Positions 17,390-27,269 of a DNA stretch of 64,000 nucleotides are shown here, piece after piece (the stretch's first letter is position 1; each line of letters begins with the position of its first letter). The stretch comes from Martinezella multihospitum (GTDB taxonomy: Bacteria; Pseudomonadota; Alphaproteobacteria; Rhizobiales; Rhizobiaceae), in the NCBI RefSeq assembly GCF_900094585.1, contig NZ_FMAG01000003.1, positions 620,001-684,000 on the forward strand. The letters are read 5' to 3'. The notes below the pieces were generated by a model. It was not told the DNA's origin. It saw nothing but the letters and a program-made list of their open reading frames with translations, and did no database searches. The position numbers and the translations under genes were made by a program.

Positions 17390-18163
17390 ATGACAGACGC
17401 CCGACTTATGAATTCGATGACGCTCGGCGGCCAGCTCCACCCATGGATATGGCGCTCGCCACAAAACACCACGATCAGCAGGGTGGCGCGATTTCTGACT
17501 CGCCTGCGTAGCTTCATTGCCGAGGCGAAGCCCGGCAATCGCGTTGTCCAGATGGCGGTCGCTCAATCCGCAGCCAGCGCGGAGCCATTGAAGGGCGCGA
17601 TCGCGTCTCCCGACGAGAGCATGCGCCGCTTCCAGCAAACGATCATCCCGCATCTGGATGCCGCCTATAATTTCGCGCGCTTCCTCAGCCGGGATGCCGA
17701 TGCCGCCCAAGATATCGTGCAGGAGGCCTATCTGCGCGCTTATCGCGGCTTCGGCGGCTTTCGCGACGGTGATGCCCGAGCCTGGACCTTCACCATCGTC
17801 CGCAACTGCTATCGCGCCTGGCTGCAGGAAGGACGGCGCAAGACCCGTTATGAGCAGCCGATGACGGACGAACGGGATTCGGATGAAGGCTCGCCCTCTT
17901 CCGACCCCGCCTCCGAGGAGGATACGCCCGAGACGGCCTTCATCCGCAAGTCGGAAACGCAGCGCGTGCGCGAGGTCATCAACCGGCTGCCCGATGCCAT
18001 GCGCGAAGTCCTGGTGCTGCGTGAGCTGGAGGACCTCTCCTACAAGGAGATCGCCGAGATCATCGATGCGCCCATCGGTACCGTCATGTCGCGCCTCGCC
18101 CGCGCCCGCCGCGATTTCGGCGAGGTCTGGCGCAGCCTCGAAGGACGGGAGGCGGCGCGATGA
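17390..18163 (+). CDS. ECF-family RNA polymerase sigma factor
   Basis: Region 2 is visible as LDAAYNFARFLSRDADAAQD followed by IVQEAYLRAYRGF. Region 4 is visible as LPDAMREVLVLRELEDLSYKEIA followed by GTVMSRLARARRDF. The sigma core begins near 17621. I place the start at the ATG at 17390 because GGGGA lies five bases upstream and the putative promoter is before it. That leaves about 77 extra N-terminal residues, so starts at 17552 or 17621 remain possible. The gene overlaps an anti-sigma gene by four bases. It probably controls itself and the divergent exported hydrolase operon. Confidence 0.85.
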   Translation: MTDARLMNSMTLGGQLHPWIWRSPQNTTISRVARFLTRLRSFIAEAKPGNRVVQMAVAQSAASAEPLKGAIASPDESMRRFQQTIIPHLDAAYNFARFLSRDADAAQDIVQEAYLRAYRGFGGFRDGDARAWTFTIVRNCYRAWLQEGRRKTRYEQPMTDERDSDEGSPSSDPASEEDTPETAFIRKSETQRVREVINRLPDAMREVLVLRELEDLSYKEIAEIIDAPIGTVMSRLARARRDFGEVWRSLEGREAAR

Positions 18164-18963
18164 GCGGCGGAGACAATAATGACCACGGCGAATGGAACGA
18201 TCTGCTGCACGGCTTCATCGACGGCGAACTGGACGAAGACAATGCCGCGCGCTTCGAGGCGCATCTCGCCACCTGCCGGGAATGTGCTGGCGAGATGGAG
18301 AATGCCATGATGGTCAAGCGCCTGTCCACACGCGAAGGCGTCAAATGGCAAGCACCGGAGGCTGTACACGCCCGCGTGCAGGCTGCACTCTCGCTGGAGC
18401 AATCCATGATGAGGCGCGCTAGCACGGCTGCGAACCAAACGGAGAGCTCGTGGCAGCGCGTCTGGCGGCTCGTGCGCGAATGGAGCTTCGTGCCATCGCT
18501 CGCCGTGCTCGCAGCAAGCCTCATGCTGGTGCTCAACCTGCCGCAGCAAAGCCAGACCATCGAGGATCAGCTTCTGGCCAGTCATGTCCGCTCGATGCTG
18601 GCAGATCATCTGACCGACGTGCTGACCTCCGATCAGCACACGGTCAAGCCATGGTTCAACGGCAAGATCGATTTTTCGCCGCCCGTGGTCGATCTGGCGA
18701 CCCAGGGCTTCCCCTTGGTCGGAGGCCGGGTGGATTATCTCGACGGCCGGGTCGTGGCGGCGCTGATCTATCGCCGGCACGGCCATGTCATCAATCTCTT
18801 CATCTGGCCGGGCACATCGGGCGCTCATGGCAGCGCTGAAAAGGATGGCTACAATTTCGTCGAATGGCACGCGGACGGGCTGGTCTTTTGGGCCGTCTCC
18901 GATGTCGCAGCGCCCGATCTTTCCACCTTCCGCGACGATTTCACGCGCGCGACAAACCCATAA
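18160..18963 (+). CDS. Zinc-finger anti-sigma factor, membrane-anchored
   Basis: A 267-residue protein. The N-terminal anti-sigma domain has HGFIDGELDEDNAARFEAHL and the H-x3-C-x2-C motif HLATCREC of ZAS anti-sigma factors. A single transmembrane helix near residues 109-127 (FVPSLAVLAASLMLVLNLP) is followed by a large outer domain, so it likely senses a periplasmic signal. It overlaps the sigma gene (ATGA, 18160-18163), which points to translational coupling and to its role in holding that sigma factor inactive. Confidence 0.88.
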   Translation: MSGGDNNDHGEWNDLLHGFIDGELDEDNAARFEAHLATCRECAGEMENAMMVKRLSTREGVKWQAPEAVHARVQAALSLEQSMMRRASTAANQTESSWQRVWRLVREWSFVPSLAVLAASLMLVLNLPQQSQTIEDQLLASHVRSMLADHLTDVLTSDQHTVKPWFNGKIDFSPPVVDLATQGFPLVGGRVDYLDGRVVAALIYRRHGHVINLFIWPGTSGAHGSAEKDGYNFVEWHADGLVFWAVSDVAAPDLSTFRDDFTRATNP

Positions 18964-18966
18964 CGC

Positions 18967-19003
18967 AGAAAGCCGACCGCATCGCTGTGGCCGGCTTTCT
19001 TGA
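18967..19003. terminator. Bidirectional stem-loop between anti-sigma and yebC genes
   Basis: AGAAAGCCG (18967-18975) pairs with CGGCTTTCT (18992-19000), with a 16-base loop. It sits between the convergent anti-sigma and yebC genes, so it can serve both directions. Confidence 0.65.
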
Positions 19004-19017
19004 ATAATTGCAAAGGA

Positions 19018-19764
19018 TCAGGCCGAGAGCTTGGCCAGAACTTCTTCCGAAACTTCGAAGTTCGAGTAGACGTTCTGAACGTCGTCGTCGTCTTCGAGGT
19101 TTTCGATGAGCTTCATCAGCGACTGGGCCTTTTCTTCGTCGACCGGCACATTGTTCTGTGCGCGCCAGATCGCCTTGACCGTTTCGGCCTCGCCGAGCGT
19201 CGCTTCGAGCGCCTTGGCGACTTCGCCGAGGGATTCGAAGGCGCAGATGATCACATGGCCTTCTTCGTCGCTTTCGACGTCATCGGCACCGGCTTCGATC
19301 GCCGCTTCCATGACCTTGTCGGCATCGCCGGCGGAAGGCTTGTAGGTGATTTCACCGACATGGTCGAAGGAGAAGGACACCGAACCGGTTTCGCCGAGCG
19401 CACCACCGGCCTTCGTGAAGATCGAGCGGACGTTGGACGCCGTGCGGTTACGATTGTCGGTCAGCGCTTCGACGATGATCGCCGTGCCGCCTGGACCGTA
19501 GCCTTCGTAACGGATCGCATCGTAATTCTCGGTGTCGGCACCGGAAGCCTTCTTGATGGCGCGGTCGATATTGTCCTTCGGCATCGACTGGGCCTTGGCG
19601 TTCTGGATCGCCAGGCGCAGGCTCGCGTTCATGGTCGGGTCAGGCAGGCCCGCCTTGGCAGCGACCGTGATTTCACGCGCCAGCTTCGAGAACATTTTCG
19701 AACGCACCGAGTCCTGACGGCCCTTGCGGTGCATGATGTTTTTAAACTGTGAATGGCCAGCCAT
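19018..19764 (-). CDS. yebC: YebC/PmpR-family DNA-binding regulatory or translation-related protein
   Basis: A 248-residue YebC-family protein starting [18 protein letters not shown], the invariant family start. AGGGG lies four bases upstream. The segments [13 protein letters not shown] and RYEGYGPGG are diagnostic. Family members have been described as transcription regulators and, more recently, as ribosome-associated factors relieving stalling. The family is often found near ruvCAB, and here it lies 6 kb away. Confidence 0.95.
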   Translation of the reverse strand: MAGHSQFKNIMHRKGRQDSVRSKMFSKLAREITVAAKAGLPDPTMNASLRLAIQNAKAQSMPKDNIDRAIKKASGADTENYDAIRYEGYGPGGTAIIVEALTDNRNRTASNVRSIFTKAGGALGETGSVSFSFDHVGEITYKPSAGDADKVMEAAIEAGADDVESDEEGHVIICAFESLGEVAKALEATLGEAETVKAIWRAQNNVPVDEEKAQSLMKLIENLEDDDDVQNVYSNFEVSEEVLAKLSA

Positions 19765-19898
19765 GGCACCCCTGTTCACGTCTTTTGTTGGGAATGGCCG
19801 CCTTATAAGAGCGAAGCGGCCTTCATTCAAGTAAAAAGCCGGATAATGGGGATGCAGGACACCGCTCATCAAAAGGATCGAGGAGGCGTTCGCCGCAA

Positions 19899-20753
19899 TC
19901 AAAGCCCCTTGAGCACATAGATCAGCGGCTTGTGCGGCAAGCTCTTCACCGACACCGTGACGCTCGGCGTCGGCGCATAGGCGACATCAAAATCGGGACC
20001 GAACAAGGCCAGGAACTGGTCGATCGGCGGACCCCAGCGATGCATGGGCAGGATCAGCGAGGAACGCAGCCTTTTCACCACGCGGCTCATGCTGTCCGCC
20101 CCCATGGTCAGGCCGCCGTCGACCGGCACCATCACGACATCGAGGCGGCCGATCTCGGCATATTGCTGGTCGGTGAGCTCGAAATGCAGATGTCCGAGAT
20201 GGCCGATGCAGAGGCCCGCCACCTCGAAGATGAAGATCGAATTGCCGTTGGCCTCGATGCCGCCGCCCCAGGAGCGGATATCGGTGACGACGTTGCGGAT
20301 CAGCGTGTCACCCACAGTCATGCGGATCTTTGCCGGCTCGCCGGGCATATCGCTCCAGCCATGCAGCACATATTTGATCGCCGGATCGGGTGTCAGCGTA
20401 TAGTGGCTCGGATGCGCCTTGTTCATCGTCACGACTTCGGGCGTATAGGGCGGCGGATAGGCGCCGCTATAATCCGTGGCGATGGAAACACCGCCCGGCG
20501 TTTCGATGAAGAGCGTGGCGTGCCCGAGGAAGGTGATCTTCACGTCGCCGCTATTGGGGCCATTCACGGGATCATTGGCGAGCGTCGGACCGGGAGGAGA
20601 AAAGCTGGCGAATGTCGCCTTGGGCAGGGATTGCGCAATGGCCTGGCATTGGCTGGGTTGCGTACGCATAGGCTTTTGCTGGGCATTTGCCGTGCTCCAG
20701 CAGAGGATCAACGATAGGAAAAACGCGGCAAGGATAGGAAATCGCTGTAACAT
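19899..20753 (-). CDS. Exported MBL-fold hydrolase (UlaG/UPF0173-like)
   Basis: A 284-residue secreted protein. A signal peptide ends at STANAQQ. The metallo-beta-lactamase-like core has [15 protein letters not shown], then NKAHPSHYT in place of the usual HxHxDH. Further possible ligands are in [14 protein letters not shown] and LPMHRWG. The reduced HxHxDH motif (AHPSHY) makes metal binding and hydrolase activity uncertain. Function unknown; it appears transcribed alone. Confidence 0.8.
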   Translation of the reverse strand: MLQRFPILAAFFLSLILCWSTANAQQKPMRTQPSQCQAIAQSLPKATFASFSPPGPTLANDPVNGPNSGDVKITFLGHATLFIETPGGVSIATDYSGAYPPPYTPEVVTMNKAHPSHYTLTPDPAIKYVLHGWSDMPGEPAKIRMTVGDTLIRNVVTDIRSWGGGIEANGNSIFIFEVAGLCIGHLGHLHFELTDQQYAEIGRLDVVMVPVDGGLTMGADSMSRVVKRLRSSLILPMHRWGPPIDQFLALFGPDFDVAYAPTPSVTVSVKSLPHKPLIYVLKGL

Positions 20754-20878
20754 GCCATCCCCTCAAGCCCGATAGTGGCGAGAGGATGCGGTATGAGCGG
20801 ACACAGGTCCAGCAACAATCAGACGCGATTGCTCACAATCGCGTCATCATCGGACAATGATGAATTATCGTGCAGCGA

Positions 20879-21703
20879 TCAGCGCCAGAAATCCGGAATG
20901 GTCTCCGCAAGCCTCGGACCAAGCCGCAGCGGCGCGATCTTTTCGGCCAATCCCGTCGCGTCGGAGATCTCGACGCCGACGCCGCAGATGGTGGCAGGCC
21001 CCGAAGCCGCCTCGAAGCGTCCCTTCGGCATCTTCGAGATGAAGCGGTTGAGCGGCTCCTCCTTCTCCATGCCCAGGGAAGAGTCGTAATCGCCGCACAT
21101 GCCGGCATCCGACATGTAGGCGGTGCCACCGTTCAGGATCTGCGCGTCGGCAGTCGGCACATGCGTATGCGTGCCGACGACGAAGCTTGCGCGGCCATCG
21201 ACGAAATGGCCGAAGCATTGCTTTTCGCTCGTCGCTTCCGCATGAAAATCGAAGACGATCGCATCGGCTTGTTCCTTCAGCGGACAGGCATCGAGAATGG
21301 CCTCTGCCGACTTGAAGGGATCGTCCAGCTCCGGATGCATGAAGACGCGGCCCATGATGTTGGCGACGAGCACGCGGGCGCCGTTACGGGCATAATAGAG
21401 GCCTGAGCCGCGGCCGGGCGTGCCGGCCGGATAGTTCGCGGGGCGCAGGAACTGGTCGTGGCGTTCGCAAAAAACGACGGCTTCCTTCTGGTCCCAGACA
21501 TGGTTGCCCGTCGTCACCACATCGGCGCCGGCATTAATCGTCTCGAGGAAGATGTCCTCGGTGATGCCGAATCCGCCGGCGGCATTCTCGCCGTTGACGA
21601 TGACGAAATCGAGCTTCAGGTCGGATACGAGGCCCGGCAGGCGTTCCCACACCGCGGTCCGTCCCGTCTTGCCGACCATGTCACCCAGAAAAAGCAGCCG
21701 CAT
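20879..21703 (-). CDS. YmdB-family metallophosphoesterase
   Basis: A 274-residue protein of the TIGR00282/YmdB family. Motifs include MRLLFLGDMVGKTGR at the N terminus, NGENAAGGFG, TTGNHVWD and GTHTHVPTAD, which supply metal ligands. Bacillus YmdB is a 2',3'-cyclic-nucleotide phosphodiesterase that affects motility and biofilm. The role in rhizobia is not established. It lies 12 bases or fewer from the 5-formyltetrahydrofolate cyclo-ligase gene on the same strand, a conserved pairing. Confidence 0.92.
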   Translation of the reverse strand: MRLLFLGDMVGKTGRTAVWERLPGLVSDLKLDFVIVNGENAAGGFGITEDIFLETINAGADVVTTGNHVWDQKEAVVFCERHDQFLRPANYPAGTPGRGSGLYYARNGARVLVANIMGRVFMHPELDDPFKSAEAILDACPLKEQADAIVFDFHAEATSEKQCFGHFVDGRASFVVGTHTHVPTADAQILNGGTAYMSDAGMCGDYDSSLGMEKEEPLNRFISKMPKGRFEAASGPATICGVGVEISDATGLAEKIAPLRLGPRLAETIPDFWR

Positions 21704-21706
21704 TCG

Positions 21707-22294
21707 CTATCCAATCACTTCCGAAACGAAATTGAGTCCGCTCTCGGTCAAAATCGCGTCAAGACGGACATCATGCGGCTCAGCCGGTACTGATGGCACT
21801 TCTTGGCAATCGAATGCAATGCCGATCAGCCGCGGATTCAAGCCTTTTTGATGCAGCCGCTCGATTGCGCGGTCGTAGTGGCCCGCTCCGTAGCCGATAC
21901 GATGGCCGCTTCTGTCGAAAGCGGAAAGCGGCACCAGCATGACGTCGGGGTCCAGCTCAGCCGCTTCAGGCCCTGGTCCGAAGGTTCCGAATCCGACCGG
22001 AACCAAAGTCGCGCCTGCGACAAGCTCGCGAAAGACAATGGTGTTGCGATCAAGAATGACAGGCACGCAAAGCCGCGCGCCGCGCTCCCGCAACCGCGCC
22101 ATCAACGGCCTTATATCCACTTCGGAGCGGATCGGCAGGAAGCCGGAGATGATCTCCCCTGGTTCGACATCGATTGCCTGGCCGCCATGCGTCGCCATAG
22201 CGAGGGCTTTTTCGATACGATCTTCCGCTGGAATAGCGTCGCGCGCCGCCAGACGCTCGCTGCGATATTGGGCTTTCAGCTCTTTGAGGCTCAT
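21707..22294 (-). CDS. 5-formyltetrahydrofolate cyclo-ligase
   Basis: A YgfA/MTHFS-family enzyme of about 195 residues that converts 5-formyl-THF to 5,10-methenyl-THF using ATP. Visible motifs are LKAQYRSERLAARDAI at the start, GFLPIRSEVDIRPL, and the nucleotide-binding VPLSAFDRSGHRIGYGAGHYDR. I start at 22294 (MSLKELK); the open frame begins at 22354. In many proteobacteria zapA and 6S RNA lie directly upstream, but here they are about 11.5 kb away. Confidence 0.93.
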   Translation of the reverse strand: MSLKELKAQYRSERLAARDAIPAEDRIEKALAMATHGGQAIDVEPGEIISGFLPIRSEVDIRPLMARLRERGARLCVPVILDRNTIVFRELVAGATLVPVGFGTFGPGPEAAELDPDVMLVPLSAFDRSGHRIGYGAGHYDRAIERLHQKGLNPRLIGIAFDCQEVPSVPAEPHDVRLDAILTESGLNFVSEVIG

Positions 22295-22399
22295 CGGATC
22301 TTCGCAAATATCTATGATATCACGAAAACATAATGAGCCGGCCGCCCGTTGCAAAGCGCGAAAGCGACATCCAGCCGTCGCAGAAAGAAGTCCGCTCTT

Positions 22400-23074
22400 T
22401 CAGTCCTTGCGGATGATCGACAATTTTCCCTCGCCATTCACATGCGCGCGGACATTTTCGTAATTTCGCAGCATCGTGTGATCGGTTTCGATCGGATGCG
22501 AATGCGTCGCGGTGATGACCACCACATCGGCACCGGCCGCTTCGCCAGCCTTGACACCGGCCAAGACGTCTTCAAACACCAGGCATTCCGAAGGGCTGAG
22601 GCCAAGGCGCTGCGCGCCGAGGATATAGCCCTGCGGATCAGGCTTGCCGACCTTCACGTCTTCAGCGGTGACCATGAAGCGCGGAACCGGGATCCCGGCG
22701 GCATCCAGCCGCGCCAGCGCCAGCCGATAGGGCGATGAGGTAACGATCGCCCAGCGTTCCGGCGGCAGGGAAGCCAGGAAATCGACAGCGCCCGGCAGCG
22801 CGACGACACCCTCGACATCGGCAATCTCGGCCTCCGTGATCTTCAGCGCCTCCGCGACCGGATCGACGCCAGGCAGGTTCAACTGGCCGATCGTATCAAC
22901 ACCACGCTTGCCATGCATCGTCGGCATGAACTTCTCGACATCAAGACCCTGAGCCCGTGCCCAGTTGCCCCAGACGCGCTCAGCGGCGGCGATCGAATTG
23001 ATGATCGTGCCGTCCATGTCGAACAGGAAGCCGGAATAGGTCTTGGTGAAGGCGGAAGACGATGCAGCGGACAA
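22400..23074 (-). CDS. HAD-superfamily phosphatase (sugar/glycerol phosphatase-like)
   Basis: A subfamily IA HAD hydrolase of 224 residues. Motif I is GFLFDMDGTIINS (the Asp pair), motif II is IVTSS, and motifs III/IV are KVGKPDPQGY and LVFEDVLAG. It resembles glycerol-3-phosphate or 2-deoxyglucose-6-phosphate phosphatases. It uses a TTG start at 23074, with AAAGG seven bases upstream. The substrate is not defined. Confidence 0.87.
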   Translation of the reverse strand: MSAASSSAFTKTYSGFLFDMDGTIINSIAAAERVWGNWARAQGLDVEKFMPTMHGKRGVDTIGQLNLPGVDPVAEALKITEAEIADVEGVVALPGAVDFLASLPPERWAIVTSSPYRLALARLDAAGIPVPRFMVTAEDVKVGKPDPQGYILGAQRLGLSPSECLVFEDVLAGVKAGEAAGADVVVITATHSHPIETDHTMLRNYENVRAHVNGEGKLSIIRKD

Positions 23075-23265
23075 GGAAGAACCTTTCTGGATAAACAGAC
23101 GAGATCAGCCGCAAGACGCGGCCTCACGATACGAGCCTTCCCCCGACTAACGGCAGTCGCGACAAGAAGCAAACGAATGCTGGGTTTGACTGCGGGGGAA
23201 AAGACATTGCGCCGAAGGCAAGGGCGGACGACGCGCGGCAGCAATGTGCCGCGCGTCGCTTGCAG

Positions 23266-24663
23266 TTATTCGCCGAGGCGGCTCTTCAGACCATTGATGA
23301 TGTGGTTCGCCAGCGCTTCATAGTCGTCGTCGAAATGGTGACCGCCATCCATGGCGATGACTTCCGCACCGGTGCCCTTCAGCAGCGGGCAGGCAACATC
23401 CTCGTCGTCGTCCTTGCCATAGACGCATTGCACCATTTTCGGATTGATCGACTTGAGGTCGTTGACGGGATTGCCGCCCTTACCCTCACTCGAAGCGCCG
23501 AGCCAGCCCATGACCGAAATCACGTAGTCGACCTTCTGCGAAAGGGACAGCAGCGACATCTGCACGATCTTGTCTTTTTCAGACTGCGGCAAGCGATTGT
23601 AACTCGCCGGCAGCACATCGGCGCCGAAGGAATAGCCGACCAGCACCACATGCTTGACCTTGAAGCGCTTGGTGTAGAAGTCGATGATCCGGCCGAGGTC
23701 GTTCGCAGTCTGCTGCGGATCCTTCTCGGTCCAGAAATAATGCAGGGTATCGACGCCCACGACCGGAATGCCCTGATCCTGCAGATAGCTGCCGACTTCC
23801 TTGTCGATGTCGCGCCAGCCGCCATCGCCCGAATAGACGATTGCAAGCGTATCCTCGGTCGGCGTCGTCTCCATGATGTCGACGGGCAGCCCAAGCGGCG
23901 ACTTGGAGCTGTCGATCGTCTTCATCAGATCGGCGAGTGATGCCTCAAGCGTCGCATAGGTATCGGCATTGTCCGAATCCGTGGTCTGAACTTCAGGATG
24001 GTCCTTCTGGATCTCCTCGACATGGTCGCGTCCGTCCTTCGGCGCATTGGCCGTGAAGGTCACGAGGATCGGGTTCGGCAAGGCGCCTTCCTGCAGGCCG
24101 AAGGACACCATATCGCCATCGGTCTTCTTCTCAGCCGGCGTGCAGAGTTCCTGCTTCAAGCCGATGCCGGCAGTCGGATCGACGGCCAGCGTACCGGCAA
24201 CCGTCGCATCCGGGGTCTGCGCGGCGATCGTCAGCGCCATGGCACCACCGGCACCGACGCCAGCGATGATGGGCAGCTGATAGGTGCTGTCGGCAAAGGA
24301 GCGCTGCACCTGCTGGCTCAGCGATTCCAGATCCGAGACGATATAGATGCAGCCGTCGTTCTGCTTGACGTCGTATTTGTTGAGCGAATCCAGCAAGGAC
24401 GGATAGTCGATGCCGATCACGAGCGAACCGTTGGCGACCAGCTTGTCGGCAACTGCCTTTTCCTTGTCGCCCCAGCCGGCGAGATCGGAAATCAGCACGA
24501 CCTCGTTCGAAACCTTACCCTGCGGGCGCATGATATGCGGCGCCGGGATCATGCCCAGATCGTATTTGGCGTCGTCGGCTTCCGCCCGTGCCGGACCCGA
24601 CACCAGCAGGCCCATCGACACCATGCCTGCGAAAGCCAATGACATTGCGTATTTCAAGATCAT
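23266..24663 (-). CDS. acvB: AcvB/VirJ-family periplasmic lysyl-phosphatidylglycerol hydrolase
   Basis: A 465-residue exported alpha/beta-hydrolase. A signal peptide ends near GPARA. The N-terminal half has GVGAGGAMALT. The VirJ-like C-terminal half has AIVYSGDGGWRDIDKEVG and the nucleophile motif VGYSFGADVLP, with a late His in DGGHHFDDDYE. AcvB of Agrobacterium was shown to hydrolyse lysyl-phosphatidylglycerol, and the gene is atvA in Rhizobium tropici. It overlaps lpiA by four bases (ATGA), supporting a synthase-hydrolase operon that tunes this lipid, often acid-induced. Confidence 0.92.
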   Translation of the reverse strand: MILKYAMSLAFAGMVSMGLLVSGPARAEADDAKYDLGMIPAPHIMRPQGKVSNEVVLISDLAGWGDKEKAVADKLVANGSLVIGIDYPSLLDSLNKYDVKQNDGCIYIVSDLESLSQQVQRSFADSTYQLPIIAGVGAGGAMALTIAAQTPDATVAGTLAVDPTAGIGLKQELCTPAEKKTDGDMVSFGLQEGALPNPILVTFTANAPKDGRDHVEEIQKDHPEVQTTDSDNADTYATLEASLADLMKTIDSSKSPLGLPVDIMETTPTEDTLAIVYSGDGGWRDIDKEVGSYLQDQGIPVVGVDTLHYFWTEKDPQQTANDLGRIIDFYTKRFKVKHVVLVGYSFGADVLPASYNRLPQSEKDKIVQMSLLSLSQKVDYVISVMGWLGASSEGKGGNPVNDLKSINPKMVQCVYGKDDDEDVACPLLKGTGAEVIAMDGGHHFDDDYEALANHIINGLKSRLGE

Positions 24664-27269
24664 TTCCTCACGACCCCCTTAAGTCCGCCCCCGATGAGGA
24701 ATGTGGCATCCATCAACGCGATCATTGGACTTACACCTCCCGAAACAGCCAGGTAGCGCGGCTGCCATTCGGGATGGAACTTGGATTTGAAGGCACGAAG
24801 CCCTTTGAAGTTATAGAAACGTTCGCCGTGTTCGAAGACAGTCCCCCCGACCCTGTCCCAAACCGGCGCCGATTCCCGTCTCGACATGCCCGATAGCGGT
24901 GCCATGCCGAGGTTAAAACGCTGAAAGCCCTGGCCCTTGAGGTATTCGAGGATCTGCACGAACAGAAAATCCATCGAACCCTTCGGGGCATCGGGCGAAA
25001 AACGCATCAGGTCGACGGACCCCTCCTCCTTGGTCTCCGTCATCAGGATATTCGCAAAAGCGACGATATTACCATCCTTTTTCAACACGCCGATCGGCTG
25101 CGAGCACACGTAGTCCGGATCGAACGCGCCAAGCGAGAAGCTCTTTTCCTTGGCATTGTGATCGGCAAGCCATGTGTCGGACACATGGGCAAGCTGATCC
25201 ATGACTTCGGGTATATCTTGAGGTTCGATAACGGCAAATTCTAGTCCATCGCGAACCGCGCGGCTGGCCGTCTGTCTGAGGTTGGCCCATTTCCCGCCCT
25301 TGAGCTCGAAATTGGCAAGATTGACCACGGCCAATTCTCCGAGCTTGTAGGCACGCAGGCCCGCATCGGCGCAGTAGGACAGAAGCGCCGGCGAGATCTG
25401 GTAGAACACCGAGCGGCAACCCGCCGCCCGCGCCGCCTCGACAAAACGCCAGATGAGATCGGGCAGCGCCTGACGCGGACCGACAGGATCGAACAATGCG
25501 ATCCACGAGCGGCCCTGCTTGCCGTACATGATGAAGGCATCGCCCTTTTCCGAGAACATGATGTTCTTGTCGCCCATGCGCACCAGATTGGCATCGGCGA
25601 TGCCTTGCCTGCGGACGATCTCGACGGCACGCGTCACCGCATCGTCGGACACCGGCTCCAGCCGCTTCGTCGCGGGACGCAGAAGGCTGAAGATCGCGAT
25701 CGCCGACGACAGGATGGAAATGCCGAGGGCTGCGCGAAGCCCGCGCGGCGCCTCGTCGGCGAATTCGAACTGCCACCAGAGCTGATTGCTGTATCCAACG
25801 TCGCGATAGACGAAGAACAGCACCACGATCGCACCGATGCAGATGACGGCGATGGCCGTCAGCCATCCGGCCGTCAGCGTCTGGTTGAGCAGCGAGGCCG
25901 GCCGCTTGAACAGGCGGCGGCTGACGACGAGGCTGAACACGAAGAAGGCCAGCAACCCCGCCTCAACGATGGCAATGGCCTTCAGCAGCGACAGGAACAG
26001 GGCAAGCAGCGCCGAAAAGCTCGATACCCACCAGGCGCCGTCCAGGCGCTGGCTGAGGCCGCGCGCGGCCACGATGATCGCTAACCCGAGAAGACTCGAG
26101 AGGAAATGCGCACTTTCGACCAGCGAGAGCGGCAGATAGTCGGACAGCACGATCAGGTTCTGATCCGGCGTCGGCGTGACGCTCGAGAAGACCAGCATCA
26201 TGCCGAGCAGCAGCGCGAAGGCCGAAAGCAGCTGCGGCATGACGCGGGCGCCGATGCGGCGCATGCTGGAAGCTACCGGATGATCGACGAAGCGACGCAG
26301 CTCCGCCACCGAGATCGCGGCGATCGCGATGACGAGCGGGATGACGTTATAAATGACGCGATAGAGGACCAGCGAGCTCAGGACGGCGTCTTCATTCACG
26401 GAGCTGCCGAGCCAGGCGATGATAATCGTCTCGAAGACACCGAAGCCTGCTGGAACGTGGCTGAGCACGCCGAGGCCGACAGCGATGGCATAGATGGCAA
26501 AGAAGCCCGGCCATCCGATCGAGGTTTCCGGCAGCAGCACATAGAGCACGGAGGCCGAGGCGGCGATATCGAATGCGGTAACCAGGAACTGCCGCGACCA
26601 TGTACGCGAATCCGGCAGCCGAACTTCGACCGGCCCGATGCGCACCTCACGGCCGTTGCGGCCGGCATAGACCACGAAAGCAAGCGCCGCGAGAATGGCG
26701 ATGGCAATCAGCCGCAGCCACAAGCCATCGACGCCGATCAGCGGGCCGATCTCGTCGGCAATGACCAGAAGCGCGATAGCGCCGACGGCGGCCAGGCCGA
26801 GACCGAAGGCGAGCGTGACGAAAGCGATGACACGGGTGATGTCGTCGGGCGACAGCCCGAGCCGGGTATACGCGCGATAACGGATCGCACCGGCGCTGAG
26901 CGCGCCGAAGCCGGCTGTGTTGCCGACCGCATAGGCGCTGAAGGAGGTCAACGCCACATGCGGAAACGGCAGCCGCTTGCCGATATATTCGAGTGCATTC
27001 TGATCGTAGAAGATCAGCGAGGCGAAGCTCAGGCCTGTAAACAGCAGAGCCAGCAGCACCGAGGAGATCTTCGTCGTCGTCAGGGCGTGGACGACGTCGT
27101 CATAGCGCACCTCGGTCGTCAGGTCGTAGATCGCATAGGCGGCGATGCAGAAGACGGCGACGGTGAGGAGAGCGACGATCAGCGCCCGGTAGCGGTTCAA
27201 CAGACCGACGATACCGCCACGTTCTTCCAATTCCTCATCGGCATTTTCCAGATCGATTGGGCTCGACAT
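24660..27269 (-). CDS. lpiA: Lysyl-phosphatidylglycerol synthase/flippase LpiA (MprF family)
   Basis: An 869-residue MprF-type protein. The first 550 residues or so hold a dozen or more hydrophobic segments (flippase domain). The C-terminal 300 residues form the DUF2156/aminoacyl-tRNA transferase domain, with KQGRSWIALFDPVGP and the ending SKFHPEWQPRYLAV. It adds lysine from Lys-tRNA to phosphatidylglycerol and moves the product across the membrane, giving resistance to cationic peptides. In R. tropici and S. medicae lpiA is low-pH inducible. I could not identify the promoter in the region upstream. Confidence 0.95.
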   Translation of the reverse strand: MSSPIDLENADEELEERGGIVGLLNRYRALIVALLTVAVFCIAAYAIYDLTTEVRYDDVVHALTTTKISSVLLALLFTGLSFASLIFYDQNALEYIGKRLPFPHVALTSFSAYAVGNTAGFGALSAGAIRYRAYTRLGLSPDDITRVIAFVTLAFGLGLAAVGAIALLVIADEIGPLIGVDGLWLRLIAIAILAALAFVVYAGRNGREVRIGPVEVRLPDSRTWSRQFLVTAFDIAASASVLYVLLPETSIGWPGFFAIYAIAVGLGVLSHVPAGFGVFETIIIAWLGSSVNEDAVLSSLVLYRVIYNVIPLVIAIAAISVAELRRFVDHPVASSMRRIGARVMPQLLSAFALLLGMMLVFSSVTPTPDQNLIVLSDYLPLSLVESAHFLSSLLGLAIIVAARGLSQRLDGAWWVSSFSALLALFLSLLKAIAIVEAGLLAFFVFSLVVSRRLFKRPASLLNQTLTAGWLTAIAVICIGAIVVLFFVYRDVGYSNQLWWQFEFADEAPRGLRAALGISILSSAIAIFSLLRPATKRLEPVSDDAVTRAVEIVRRQGIADANLVRMGDKNIMFSEKGDAFIMYGKQGRSWIALFDPVGPRQALPDLIWRFVEAARAAGCRSVFYQISPALLSYCADAGLRAYKLGELAVVNLANFELKGGKWANLRQTASRAVRDGLEFAVIEPQDIPEVMDQLAHVSDTWLADHNAKEKSFSLGAFDPDYVCSQPIGVLKKDGNIVAFANILMTETKEEGSVDLMRFSPDAPKGSMDFLFVQILEYLKGQGFQRFNLGMAPLSGMSRRESAPVWDRVGGTVFEHGERFYNFKGLRAFKSKFHPEWQPRYLAVSGGVSPMIALMDATFLIGGGLKGVVRK

